Source: Kangiella sp.
GTDB taxonomy: Bacteria > Pseudomonadota > Gammaproteobacteria > Enterobacterales > Kangiellaceae
NCBI RefSeq assembly: GCF_014762745.1
Contig: NZ_JABURJ010000112.1
Location: 1-64,000 of the forward strand
Length of the DNA stretch: 64,000 nt
Direction of reading: 5' to 3'
The notes beneath the pieces were generated by a model. That model was not told the DNA's origin, did not search any database, and saw only the letters and a program-made list of their open reading frames with translations. The first letter of the stretch is position 1. The number at the start of each line of letters is the position of its first letter. Made by a program: the position numbers and the translations under genes. Positions 1 to 9,420 of this stretch are shown piece after piece.

Positions 1-104
1 TCTTGGTGCATAATAACACCTCTAATTAGGTGGCCAAATTTAGTTTGCCACTACACTCCGGCCTACCATCATTACCCAGAATATTCTGTTTACATGAATC
101 CTAC

Positions 105-1181
105 TTACATATAAAACCAGGTATCATCAAGATGCTCTACAATTTCTTGTGCCAAATTTGAAGAGAATAGATTATCTGAATTTCCAAACATAACGATGCC
201 ATAACCTTTTTCCTTATAGAAATGGCAATAGGCTCTGAAGTCACCGTTATTTCCAGAATGGTAATATCTCAAACCCTTTGTTGTTTGCTTAACTGGAAAG
301 CCCAGGCTACGATGCATCTCACCCTCTTCACTCGGCATTTGAGTTTGGAGCGAAAGAAAATCCTCAACCAGCTTTCTCTTTGAAGCTGGTGGTTTCATGA
401 GTGTAATCAAAAATTTCGCATAATTCTCTGCTGATGTATTTAAGCTGTAGGATGCTCCAAAGTTCATGTCGTGTTTGTGATTATCTGTTGGCAATCCCTT
501 TCGATGGCCAAATGCTTTCCGTGACGGAATCTCATCATCCCATGTATACATCATAAAGTCGGCTCCGATTGATTCGACGACTTCTTTATCAACTAATTCT
601 TGTAAACCATCATCATCGACTTGCAACAACTCCTGAAGCACTCTTCTTAAATACTCATATCCTTCACCTGAATACTGAAACTGAGTCCCTGGCGTGAATA
701 GTACCTCTAACTCATCACCCGGATTCTTTCTCCAATTTACTAATCCTGAAGTATGCGTTAGTAGCATACGTGCCGTTATCTGTTTATGGCGGCTATCGAT
801 TAAAAGGTGTTTATTAGGATGGTATTGATATAAAGGTTCATCCAGTTCGATCAGCCCTTTTTGAACTTGTAGCATTACAAAATAAGCAAATAGAGGTTTG
901 GAGAGAGATGCCGCTTCAAAAATTGTTTTGTTTGTTATTTTTTCTCCTGTCGAAGTGTTTTTTACTCCAAAGGCTCCCTTATAAGCAATACTACCATCTT
1001 TAATAATTACGACTGAAACACCAGGCACCTTGAGTTTTTTCATTCGCTCTTCAATAAATCGATCAAGCTTGGCTGCCTCAAGTGAATCAGCAGATTCTTT
1101 TTTGATTTCTCTGGGATTGCTTTGACACGCAGTCAAAGCAATGATTAACATGCTAACCGCTAACCAATCCCCAAATTTCAT
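105..1181 (-). CDS. beta-lactamase-fold serine hydrolase, putative lipoprotein
   Basis: SLSK (SxxK) and YSG motifs; lipobox LTAC; start moved to MKFGDW to avoid overlapping the upstream gene. Confidence 0.8.
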   Translation of the reverse strand: MKFGDWLAVSMLIIALTACQSNPREIKKESADSLEAAKLDRFIEERMKKLKVPGVSVVIIKDGSIAYKGAFGVKNTSTGEKITNKTIFEAASLSKPLFAYFVMLQVQKGLIELDEPLYQYHPNKHLLIDSRHKQITARMLLTHTSGLVNWRKNPGDELEVLFTPGTQFQYSGEGYEYLRRVLQELLQVDDDGLQELVDKEVVESIGADFMMYTWDDEIPSRKAFGHRKGLPTDNHKHDMNFGASYSLNTSAENYAKFLITLMKPPASKRKLVEDFLSLQTQMPSEEGEMHRSLGFPVKQTTKGLRYYHSGNNGDFRAYCHFYKEKGYGIVMFGNSDNLFSSNLAQEIVEHLDDTWFYM

Positions 1182-1191
1182 TAATCGATAC

Positions 1192-2670
1192 TCAATATTT
1201 AATAAGGTCATAGTTCCAGCCACTTTCATGAGTAACACGCACCCACTTAATGGAACCGTCCCTGCCTTGTATGAATTCGTAAGTGGTGTATTCAGATGGT
1301 AGTATAAATTTATTGATCGCGATTGGTATTAACTCTTGACCCAGCTTCTCAACTTCCGACGATAGATAAAATTTTCCATCTTTAATTGAAAACTGGCTTA
1401 CTGCACCATCTTCTTTACCATCACCGAATTTACCCAGATACCTTGCTAAGCTATCTTCATCTATTGATACAGGCTCATATACTTTTGGTTTAAGCAATTT
1501 CCAGTCATATTCTTGCGCTACCGCTCTAGCTATTGCGGCCATCAGCGCAAAGCCATTATCACTGTTGGTCATCACCACCAATCCCTGTTTATCCTCGAGA
1601 GAGCCGACCATATAGGAGGTAAACCCTGCATTGCTTCCCCAGTGGTCAAAGATCAAATCATTTCCTTCATCGCTATACTTCTTTGTAAAGCCAAGTCTGT
1701 TCTCTGTTCTGGCAAATATTTGCTGTGCCATCTTCTTTGATACCAACACATTACTTCCTTCGTGATAGTCATTCATTAGAGCATTCATGAATTTGGCTAA
1801 ATCATCAGGCGTGGTCCATATTCCACCGGCCGCTCTCCATGGAAATATTTTATATGGATAGGGTTGTAATTCATTCGAATAGCCAATTGCTTTTCTCTTC
1901 TTTAAATACTCCGGTATAGGCTGCACAAAAGAACTGTCTTTCATGTTTGCTGGCGATAATACGCCTTCTTCAACAATCTCTTCGAAGCTTTTGTCAGTCA
2001 CATCTTGTATCAGTTGTTCAATGATGTAATAGCCGGGATTTGAATACTTGTACCGTTCACCTGGTTCTGCCATCATCGTAATAGCAGGATCGACAGAAGG
2101 AGCTTCTCCTGCCAACATTTGTGCTACTGTTGGAATCTTCTCTTCTGTACCGTATGAAGACCCGACGAGATTCATTACACCAGCAGTATGACCTATCAAG
2201 TGGCGTAGGGTGACTTTTTGTTTTTTTGTTAAATCACTTTCCGGAACTTTCCAGCTCTCCAGCTTAAGATTAACATCCTCATCCAGCTCTAACTGCCCCT
2301 GATCTACTAATTGTAATGCTGTGATTGCCGCTATTGGTTTGCTCAAGGATGCTCCTGTGAAAACTGTTTCAGGAGTTACTTTCTCAAGCTTTACCAAGTC
2401 TGCATAGCCATAAACCTTACGCCATGCAATTTTTCCATCATCTATAAAAACGATGCTTACTCCCGCAATCTTATCTTGTAGCATCACCTGCGGAATTGAT
2501 TTTTTTGTCACATGACCTTTCAGATAATGTATTGGCAAAAGATTACTTTCTATTTTCTCAGCCACTTTATTTTTTGAAGTCATATTCTCGGCAGTATTAG
2601 AAGCCATCGCCTCTACTCCGACCGTAAGTAATATCAAAACGATTGCTTTCACTAAAGTTTTTCCTGACAT
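1192..2670 (-). CDS. beta-lactamase-fold serine hydrolase, secreted
   Basis: SLSK, YSN motifs, signal peptide-like N-terminus. Confidence 0.85.
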   Translation of the reverse strand: MSGKTLVKAIVLILLTVGVEAMASNTAENMTSKNKVAEKIESNLLPIHYLKGHVTKKSIPQVMLQDKIAGVSIVFIDDGKIAWRKVYGYADLVKLEKVTPETVFTGASLSKPIAAITALQLVDQGQLELDEDVNLKLESWKVPESDLTKKQKVTLRHLIGHTAGVMNLVGSSYGTEEKIPTVAQMLAGEAPSVDPAITMMAEPGERYKYSNPGYYIIEQLIQDVTDKSFEEIVEEGVLSPANMKDSSFVQPIPEYLKKRKAIGYSNELQPYPYKIFPWRAAGGIWTTPDDLAKFMNALMNDYHEGSNVLVSKKMAQQIFARTENRLGFTKKYSDEGNDLIFDHWGSNAGFTSYMVGSLEDKQGLVVMTNSDNGFALMAAIARAVAQEYDWKLLKPKVYEPVSIDEDSLARYLGKFGDGKEDGAVSQFSIKDGKFYLSSEVEKLGQELIPIAINKFILPSEYTTYEFIQGRDGSIKWVRVTHESGWNYDLIKY

Positions 2671-2741
2671 ATACTTTATCCTTTCTATAATCTATATCAT
2701 GAATAAGTTAATTCGTTGTATCTTACAACTTAATCTAAAAA

Positions 2742-3803
2742 TTACTTTTCCAGCATCAGCTGATATAATTTTTGAATGTCTGCAGGATGGCCCTGCTTTT
2801 TTAATCCTATAAAGATCAAAAAACCCAGCATTGAATTGCCGGTGTCACGACGCGTAACCAGTACCAAATCCTGCTCACGATTAACCAACATGAACTGTCC
2901 GCCCCAACCATCGGCTGCCACAGCATCAAGCTCAGAGTTCAACCACCATGAGTAGCCAAATCCGTCATAGAAATAATTGTTTGTCTCTGAGTATGGCTTG
3001 ACGCTTTTCTCGATCCACTCCTTTGAAATTAGCTGTTTTCCGTCCCATATTCCATCTTGAGCGACTAAAGCGCCTAACCGCGCAAGATCACGTGCACTCA
3101 TATGAATCCGATAGGTTCGAAAATCCGAGTCGGAACCCTGCTTATCATAAAAAACATGTTTTTGACTATAATCTTGCATACCCAAAGGTATTGCCAGCCA
3201 AACTTCCAGTGCTTCCCCAATAGACAGCCCAGTTTCTTTTTCAAAAACTGCACCCAGCACATTGAAGTCCCAGTTGTTATAAAAATAATGCTCACCGGGA
3301 GCATATTGCCCACGGCCCGGACGACCATCCTTTATCTCTACCGTTTCTGCACCAGACTGCAGGTAAATCCCTGAGCGAGCCTGTAAAAGCTGTTCGATAG
3401 TCGCCTGCTTTTCAATTTCTGTCAGTGGGTTGCCAGTTTCATCAATGCCCAGTTCAGCAAGCGTTTGCTCTATATCAATCAGACCACGATCCGATGCGAT
3501 GCCAAACAACAAACTCAGCACACTTTTTCGGGCAGAGGCCAGATTCATTGGCGTACCCACTTCGCCATATTGCATTAAAGCCCTTTCACCGCGCAACATC
3601 ACAAAAGCATCTATACCATCGGCTTCATTCTCAATAAAAGTTTTAATCTTCTCTGCTTGGCCTTGTGGCAAAGGCGCTTCTTTCAGCGGAACAGGATTCG
3701 CTGCTTCTGCATCTCTGTCAATAAAGGGACGAAGCCCAATCACCACCGCAATGACTAGAACTACCAGCATTACAATACCGATATACTTTATAATTTTTCG
3801 CAT
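2742..3803 (-). CDS. beta-lactamase-fold serine hydrolase
   Basis: NLASARKS (SxxK) and YNN motifs; N-terminal TM segment. Confidence 0.8.
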   Translation of the reverse strand: MRKIIKYIGIVMLVVLVIAVVIGLRPFIDRDAEAANPVPLKEAPLPQGQAEKIKTFIENEADGIDAFVMLRGERALMQYGEVGTPMNLASARKSVLSLLFGIASDRGLIDIEQTLAELGIDETGNPLTEIEKQATIEQLLQARSGIYLQSGAETVEIKDGRPGRGQYAPGEHYFYNNWDFNVLGAVFEKETGLSIGEALEVWLAIPLGMQDYSQKHVFYDKQGSDSDFRTYRIHMSARDLARLGALVAQDGIWDGKQLISKEWIEKSVKPYSETNNYFYDGFGYSWWLNSELDAVAADGWGGQFMLVNREQDLVLVTRRDTGNSMLGFLIFIGLKKQGHPADIQKLYQLMLEK

Positions 3804-3947
3804 ACCAAGTGTTCCTTGTTAACTTTTATTATTCATCAGCTTTAACAAACATGTATTTGCTTGCAAGGCTAGCAGCACAGAGTTTCTTCCACGTACATCT
3901 TAGTTAGATGCTTAATAACTCATACGGGTTTAGTTAGTGGCTAGTGA

Positions 3948-5255
3948 CTAGTTCTGCTTCTTTACTAAATGATATTCCTGGTCTTGAAACTTCATCACTG
4001 CATCATAGTCTTTTGACTCAGTCATTAAGAAGTTAATGGTTAAGGGTATCTCTGCCAGTTTGAACTGGTGCTCATTCATTCCATACATTCGTGTTCTTCG
4101 AACCAGATCTCCCTCAGCAGTTTCTTCAATGTAAATCATTCGTCCATCACTATTTTGAAAAGTAAATGAATTGCCTTCGAGATCATCTTTTATGTAATAA
4201 ACGCCGACAAAAGGTGCTAACTCTTCATCGGAATATTGTCTTGCTGGCGGGCTATCAAACTTGGGTAAATCAATCGTAGGATCGAGAAAATGCAGTGCTA
4301 CTTGTTGCAATGCATCATCGGCGCTTGAGTTGCTTAATAAGACAATACCCACTTTATTATCTGGACGGTAGCCTACAAACGCCTGATTACCATTGCCATC
4401 ACCACCGTGGTAATAGCTGACAAAGTCTTTTTCTTCATATTTCTTCCAACCAAGATTGTTATAACCATTCTGATTCGAATTTTCCGATGTGTTGATTTGG
4501 TGCTCTATAAACTTTGCTAAATCACGCGCTGTTGAATAGAGTCCGCCTGCTCCTCGCGCGACATCAACGGTAGACATGTTCGGCTGCTTTACCGGCTCCA
4601 TGACTCGATGCATGCCAACTAACCATTGCGTGTCAGGCTCATAACTGGTTTGTTTTAAATCCAATGGCTTGATGATCGTCTCCGCCATTAGAATTGCAAT
4701 ATCCTTTTCTTTCACTTTCGCCAGCGATAATGCCAATATAGCCATCCCTGCATTGGAATACTCATATTCTGCCGGCAATGATTGGCTACGATTCAAAGTT
4801 GCCAACAATAGTCGCACATCATTATTTGCCAATGCTTCAAAGGGAATCTTTCTGGGTAACGCAGCTTTATGACTCGCTAAGTGCCATAGCTGAGTGTCAC
4901 TTCCATCAACCACACCAGGCCAAATATCTTTAACCTTGGTTTCATAGCTCAGAGTTTCATCCTCAACCACTTGTTGAAAAGCTTCGGCTGTGAATAATTT
5001 AGTTAGCGATCCAATGGCAAACTGCGAGTCCGCCGAAAGCTCTTTATTCTCACCGGCAACTGCGCTGCCATAACTATAAAAGTAAGTGCCATTAGGATTG
5101 ATTAAAGCAACAACCACTCCTGGGCGATGACCACCATCTACCGCTTTTTGGATACTGTCTTTAACTTCTTGTGGGATCTCGGTTAACTTCTCAACCCTAT
5201 AACTTTCACATCCAACTACCAAAAAACAAAGGATAAAGGCTTTTAATAATTTCAT
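3948..5255 (-). CDS. beta-lactamase-fold serine hydrolase, lipoprotein-like
   Basis: SLTK, YSN motifs; N-terminal MKLLKAFILCFLVVGC lipobox; 4-bp ATGA overlap with upstream XRE gene. Confidence 0.85.
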   Translation of the reverse strand: MKLLKAFILCFLVVGCESYRVEKLTEIPQEVKDSIQKAVDGGHRPGVVVALINPNGTYFYSYGSAVAGENKELSADSQFAIGSLTKLFTAEAFQQVVEDETLSYETKVKDIWPGVVDGSDTQLWHLASHKAALPRKIPFEALANNDVRLLLATLNRSQSLPAEYEYSNAGMAILALSLAKVKEKDIAILMAETIIKPLDLKQTSYEPDTQWLVGMHRVMEPVKQPNMSTVDVARGAGGLYSTARDLAKFIEHQINTSENSNQNGYNNLGWKKYEEKDFVSYYHGGDGNGNQAFVGYRPDNKVGIVLLSNSSADDALQQVALHFLDPTIDLPKFDSPPARQYSDEELAPFVGVYYIKDDLEGNSFTFQNSDGRMIYIEETAEGDLVRRTRMYGMNEHQFKLAEIPLTINFLMTESKDYDAVMKFQDQEYHLVKKQN

Positions 5256-5464
5256 TCTGTATCTTCCCTGTACTCTAAGATGTTACCCGGCTGACACTCG
5301 AGCACTTTGCATATTGCTTCCAAAGTTGCGAATCGTATGCCTCGCACATGACCATTTTTTAACAACGACAAATTAGTCGTTGATACACCAACCGCTTCCG
5401 CCAGATCTTTCATCTTCATTTTGCGGCGAGCCATCATCACGTCTAAGTTAACAATAATCGCCAT
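5252..5464 (-). CDS. XRE/Cro-CI family HTH regulator (YozG-like)
   Basis: 70 aa, MARRKMKMKDLAEAVGVSTTNLSLLKNG HTH signature. Confidence 0.85.
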   Translation of the reverse strand: MAIIVNLDVMMARRKMKMKDLAEAVGVSTTNLSLLKNGHVRGIRFATLEAICKVLECQPGNILEYREDTE

Positions 5465-6108
5465 CAGATAATCTCATCACTATCGCGTTGCAGCTCGATC
5501 CCAATTTCAAATGCTCTTGCTATCACCAAAACGAAAACACCCGCTATCAACAAACCCACATTAAAGTCCGGATAAATGCTCATTCCTGCACTACCTTCTG
5601 TTAAAAGCTGAATATGTGTAAACCGAAATTCCGATACATCCGTAGCGTTTGGCATAAACACATAAAATCGAATAAACACTTCGAGGAATAACCAAATCGG
5701 TAAAGCAATTAATAAATAACCCGCTCTCTTCAAGTATTGGGCGCTATTAAGATTGAAGGGCCTTTCACTTCGCACATCCCCGACCACGCGTCGTAGATTG
5801 CAGATTATGGTCACCACTATTCCCCAAACAACCAGTATGTTTAAGGCTCTGCTGACACCCAGCTCCCAGGCGGTTGTGCCCACCGACAACACCCCCTGGC
5901 TTGGTTCGAGACTCCAGGCTGTAATTGGCGCTGGATCTATAACTGAGTTATACAGCTCAGGGTCATAAGACACCTGCCAAGTGGTTAAAAGAGGCTCATT
6001 CAGGATCGGCAAAGCAATCGCAATAACCATTGTCAGCACTGCGATAAGGGCAGAAATCACCAGAGATAAGGTTAAAAGAAAGTACAAACTTCGAGCGGTC
6101 ATTATCAT
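5464..6108 (-). CDS. DUF2975-type membrane protein
   Basis: Four predicted TM segments; overlaps XRE gene by ATGA, the usual DUF2975/XRE pairing. Confidence 0.7.
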   Translation of the reverse strand: MIMTARSLYFLLTLSLVISALIAVLTMVIAIALPILNEPLLTTWQVSYDPELYNSVIDPAPITAWSLEPSQGVLSVGTTAWELGVSRALNILVVWGIVVTIICNLRRVVGDVRSERPFNLNSAQYLKRAGYLLIALPIWLFLEVFIRFYVFMPNATDVSEFRFTHIQLLTEGSAGMSIYPDFNVGLLIAGVFVLVIARAFEIGIELQRDSDEII

Positions 6109-6317
6109 ACTCAGTCACCAATAGCATGCGGCTACTTTAGAACAACAAAGTATGTTTTTCAAACGAATTATTATGTTTTACGTAATATTTTTTGCCTTTT
6201 ATAATACTTTTCCCTTGACGATGACATTGAGAGTGCATTAACCGTCTTATTATGGAATCAGTATAATGCTCTGAATAATGCCTTCTTATCCCTTTATTAC
6301 CCTAATTGTTGAGTCCA

Positions 6318-6995
6318 TTAATTCTTTATATACCTGACGCTAAACCCACATCCTTTATTTCCAGCGGCTCTTCCAATTTTGCCATTATTTACCCCTATCA
6401 TACGCTCACATGCTCCTCCTTCACTCATATCATCAGAGCACCAGAAATTGGCATGTTGATTGATGTAGTTGAACTGTCCATAGTCCGTCATCCAGCCACC
6501 GAAAAGTACATCCAGGCCAGTGTCGCCCTTTACTTTTAACCTGTCAGCCTCATTATTTGCACCTCGCCACTGTTTACTTTCTATATCATCAGGAGCGATA
6601 CCAATATTTCGTTCTAATTGTTTCCACTCCTCATCGCTAGGTAAGTGCCATCCTTCCGGAGCCAGCTCCTTTGCTGCGCTCCAGCTATAGAGTGCACCAA
6701 AGGTTTTGTACTCTTCAGTTTCTTTTGCTTCTGAAAGTTGCTCACCAGAATAGTTATAAACCCAGACACCGCAATTATAGGCATCAGACTTACACACGTA
6801 AGGTAGGTAGGCGAAGTTTTCAGCAAACCATTCCTGGTCACCAATTTTCACCGTTTTATAAGTTCTATTATCTCTTGGATCGATGAATGCACCATATTCA
6901 ATTTTTGAACTTTGCTTTTGTGGCTCAGAAGCCAAACCTGTTGATAGGGATAGCAGCAATAATAAAAAGGAGAGCATTTTCATAAATGTCCTCAC
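6318..6995 (-). CDS. FISUMP-domain (Fibrobacter succinogenes major paralogous domain) protein
   Basis: DPRDNRTYKTVKIGDQEWFAENF ... GWHLPSDEEWKQLE ... GFSVRYIKN signature. Confidence 0.85.
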   Translation of the reverse strand: MRTFMKMLSFLLLLLSLSTGLASEPQKQSSKIEYGAFIDPRDNRTYKTVKIGDQEWFAENFAYLPYVCKSDAYNCGVWVYNYSGEQLSEAKETEEYKTFGALYSWSAAKELAPEGWHLPSDEEWKQLERNIGIAPDDIESKQWRGANNEADRLKVKGDTGLDVLFGGWMTDYGQFNYINQHANFWCSDDMSEGGACERMIGVNNGKIGRAAGNKGCGFSVRYIKN

Positions 6996-7606
6996 TGACT
7001 AATTTTGTTTATTGAGCCACCACCAGCTGAAATATTGGATAGCACTTCGGGATTACCCTGGTATCCAATTGTCCCCCCTCCATTTATCTCGGCCTTAAGC
7101 TGTTTATCAACGTTAAGAAGCATTGTTCCACCACCATTTATCGTAGCGGAAAACGAATTTACTTTTAGTGCTTTCATATCGACGTTCCCACCGCCATTCA
7201 AAACATAGCGAAATGAATCGGCAACATCGAATCCTGCATTAACTTTAACATTGCCTCCGCCTCCTTGCTGTATGCTCACCAGCTCTGGTGTCCTGACATA
7301 ATATTTTAATTGGCAATCTTGCAGGTTGTTATTTTCTCGTTTAATCACCAGGGTTTCGGAGTCCACCTCTGCATTCACCAATGACAAACAGGTTGAACTT
7401 CCCACTATCTTTAGTGTTGTCACTGGAGATTGGCTAATAAATAGCTCGCCACCACCAGCCAAGTCCACTTTGTTAAAATACTCAAACGTATTTTCCTGCT
7501 CGACAATGGAACCATCTTGCACCTCAATGGTATTGGTTTGTGCAGCGCAGGAGGTTATTAAACCCAATAACGTTATTGGTAGAAATGTTTTTATTTTTTC
7601 CATCAT
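6992..7606 (-). CDS. GIN-domain (DUF2807) protein, lipoprotein-like
   Basis: GGGxxxxN repeats (NGGGNVDM, NGGGTM, NGGGTIGY, AGGGSI); LITSCA lipobox. Confidence 0.8.
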   Translation of the reverse strand: MMEKIKTFLPITLLGLITSCAAQTNTIEVQDGSIVEQENTFEYFNKVDLAGGGELFISQSPVTTLKIVGSSTCLSLVNAEVDSETLVIKRENNNLQDCQLKYYVRTPELVSIQQGGGGNVKVNAGFDVADSFRYVLNGGGNVDMKALKVNSFSATINGGGTMLLNVDKQLKAEINGGGTIGYQGNPEVLSNISAGGGSINKISQ

Positions 7607-7806
7607 GTTTTCTCTTTGCGGGATTGATGCTTCTAAACTAGCATAACGATCCAATTTATCTTTACGTTTACTTCACTTTTTTGTAAGTAGGTTTTTCTAT
7701 TTATCGAATGAGTGAGGTCTAGTGTTACAAGCTATTATTTTCTTTGTCAGATTGTAAGCGACTGTTATCTTTGTTCCGGCTTTTTTCCTATTTTTTCTGC
7801 ACTACC

Positions 7807-7908
7807 TTGTAATCCTAAGGCTCTCTACCCAAATTAATTCACAAGCACCTTGTCCAATTTCATGTCTATTTAAGATAGTGTTCCTCCACTAGTCACCCAT
7901 GTTCAAGA
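7807..7908 (-). pseudogene. Remnant of a paralogue of the 10708-11298 gene
   Basis: Minus-strand translation LEHGD*WRNTILNRHEIGQGACELIWVESLRITR aligns with KAKDGWFWSSSLTRNDTGNGACELIWVDSLTIMK. Confidence 0.7.
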
Positions 7909-7957
7909 CAATAAGCAATAGATAAACCAGTGGCTTTCCAGTGTTTCAAGCTAATGA

Positions 7958-8710
7958 CTAATTCAGTTTTCTGGCAACATAAAAACCATAGCTATAATAG
8001 TCTTTATACTTTTTATATAAGGCAATCTCTTGTCTTTCCGCTTCGGCTATCTCAGTGGCTCTTTCACAATTGTCATGTCGCTTTAAAAAGTCCTCAAGGC
8101 TCTTTTCTATTGGTTGGTAATAATTATCTAACCAGCATGATTCAGGCAGAGTGAAGTATCCGATGGGTGAATAATCACTCTCTTCCAGCTGCTGTATTTT
8201 AGCCGAGGCGGTGTTGATTTCAGGGTATTCACTTTCCCAGTGCTGCTGAATTTCTTGTGGGCGTCGAGCTGTTGTCCAAGTTATTTCTGAAGCGACTAAC
8301 AGTCCACCTGGTTTTAAAAACTGACGCCATTCTTTGATGCCTTTTTTAAATCCAATATTATAAATAGCACCTTCTGACCAAATGATGTCAAACTCTTGAT
8401 CATTAAAAGGCAGACTCTCCATCGAACAGCACAAAGTTTTAATCTTCTCGCTTACACTCTCTTTCTTGGCTCGCTCCCTCAATACAACAAGAAACTCCTC
8501 AAGAAAATCCACTGCAGTAATTTCTGCGTTTAATGATTTTGCCAAGATCAAACTCGATGCACCCGTTCCACAGCCTATATCTGCAATCTTTAATCGTGTG
8601 GTTGCATTAATACCTGTTAAATCAATGGCCTTTCTTGTTTCGAGCTCAGCACCGGGGCCTTGCCGTTCATGACTCTTATGTAAATCAACCAACAGTTTAA
8701 ATTCATCCAC
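7958..8710 (-). CDS. class I SAM-dependent methyltransferase
   Basis: IADIGCGTGASSLILAK motif I. Confidence 0.88.
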   Translation of the reverse strand: MDEFKLLVDLHKSHERQGPGAELETRKAIDLTGINATTRLKIADIGCGTGASSLILAKSLNAEITAVDFLEEFLVVLRERAKKESVSEKIKTLCCSMESLPFNDQEFDIIWSEGAIYNIGFKKGIKEWRQFLKPGGLLVASEITWTTARRPQEIQQHWESEYPEINTASAKIQQLEESDYSPIGYFTLPESCWLDNYYQPIEKSLEDFLKRHDNCERATEIAEAERQEIALYKKYKDYYSYGFYVARKLN

Positions 8711-8725
8711 TATTTAGTCCTGTGT

Positions 8726-9373
8726 TTATCTGGTTTCATCGCTTTCTGGTGCTAGCCCATTCCTTTTTAGGAAGTCGAAAGTCATGGTTAGCCGCCCCTG
8801 ACTGCCTATCGAGTTTTTAGCTATCTGGTTATACACATGATTAGCAAAAGGAATGCTTACCAGCTCTATTGGCAGCCCTTCGCTTCTGGCTTTTTCAACA
8901 AACTGATAAACCGACCATGCTGGAACCAGACCGTCCTTATCCGGCTCAATAATCATCGTTGGTGGAGCCTTCTCATTGATATAAGAATAAGAACTAACGG
9001 TCTCTACTCTTTCTGGATACTCGTATGGGCTTCCGCCAATATATCCTTCCACTAACATTTCCGGCTCAAAACCTTTTATCGGGTAGTCATGCTCATAGAT
9101 AGCGAGCGGATCGACAGCGGGGTATTGAACTACAACGCCTTTAGGCTGCGGTAACTCGCCCTGACATGCTCGATCTTTTATTCCGCCCGCAACAGAGTAT
9201 GCAAAATTAATTGCAAGATTACCTCCAGCAGAGTCTCCCAATATAGCCAGGCGACTAAGATCACCACCATGCTTTTCAGCATTGTTCTGTACCCACTCAG
9301 CTGCGCACTCAATATCAGCAGGTGCTAAATTCCAGGTGGGTTGATCCTTTAACTCTACCTTGACCTTCGTCCA
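8726..9373 (-). pseudogene. N-terminally truncated alpha/beta hydrolase (HSL-like)
   Basis: GDSAGGNLA nucleophile elbow; homology continues in frame upstream to 9373 then a stop; HGGG oxyanion-hole region missing. Confidence 0.75.
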
Positions 9374-9420
9374 TTATCTCCAGCTGCTCATCTGACGCTC
9401 ACCGTAGTAAGCTTTATTTC

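Noticed and set aside
3023-3822. Plus-strand ORFs antisense to the serine hydrolase (3023-3223, 3102-3374, 3425-3637, 3430-3822)
   Set aside because: Fully antisense to a clear coding gene with intact motifs; same reasoning applied to the many other antisense ORFs in the track.
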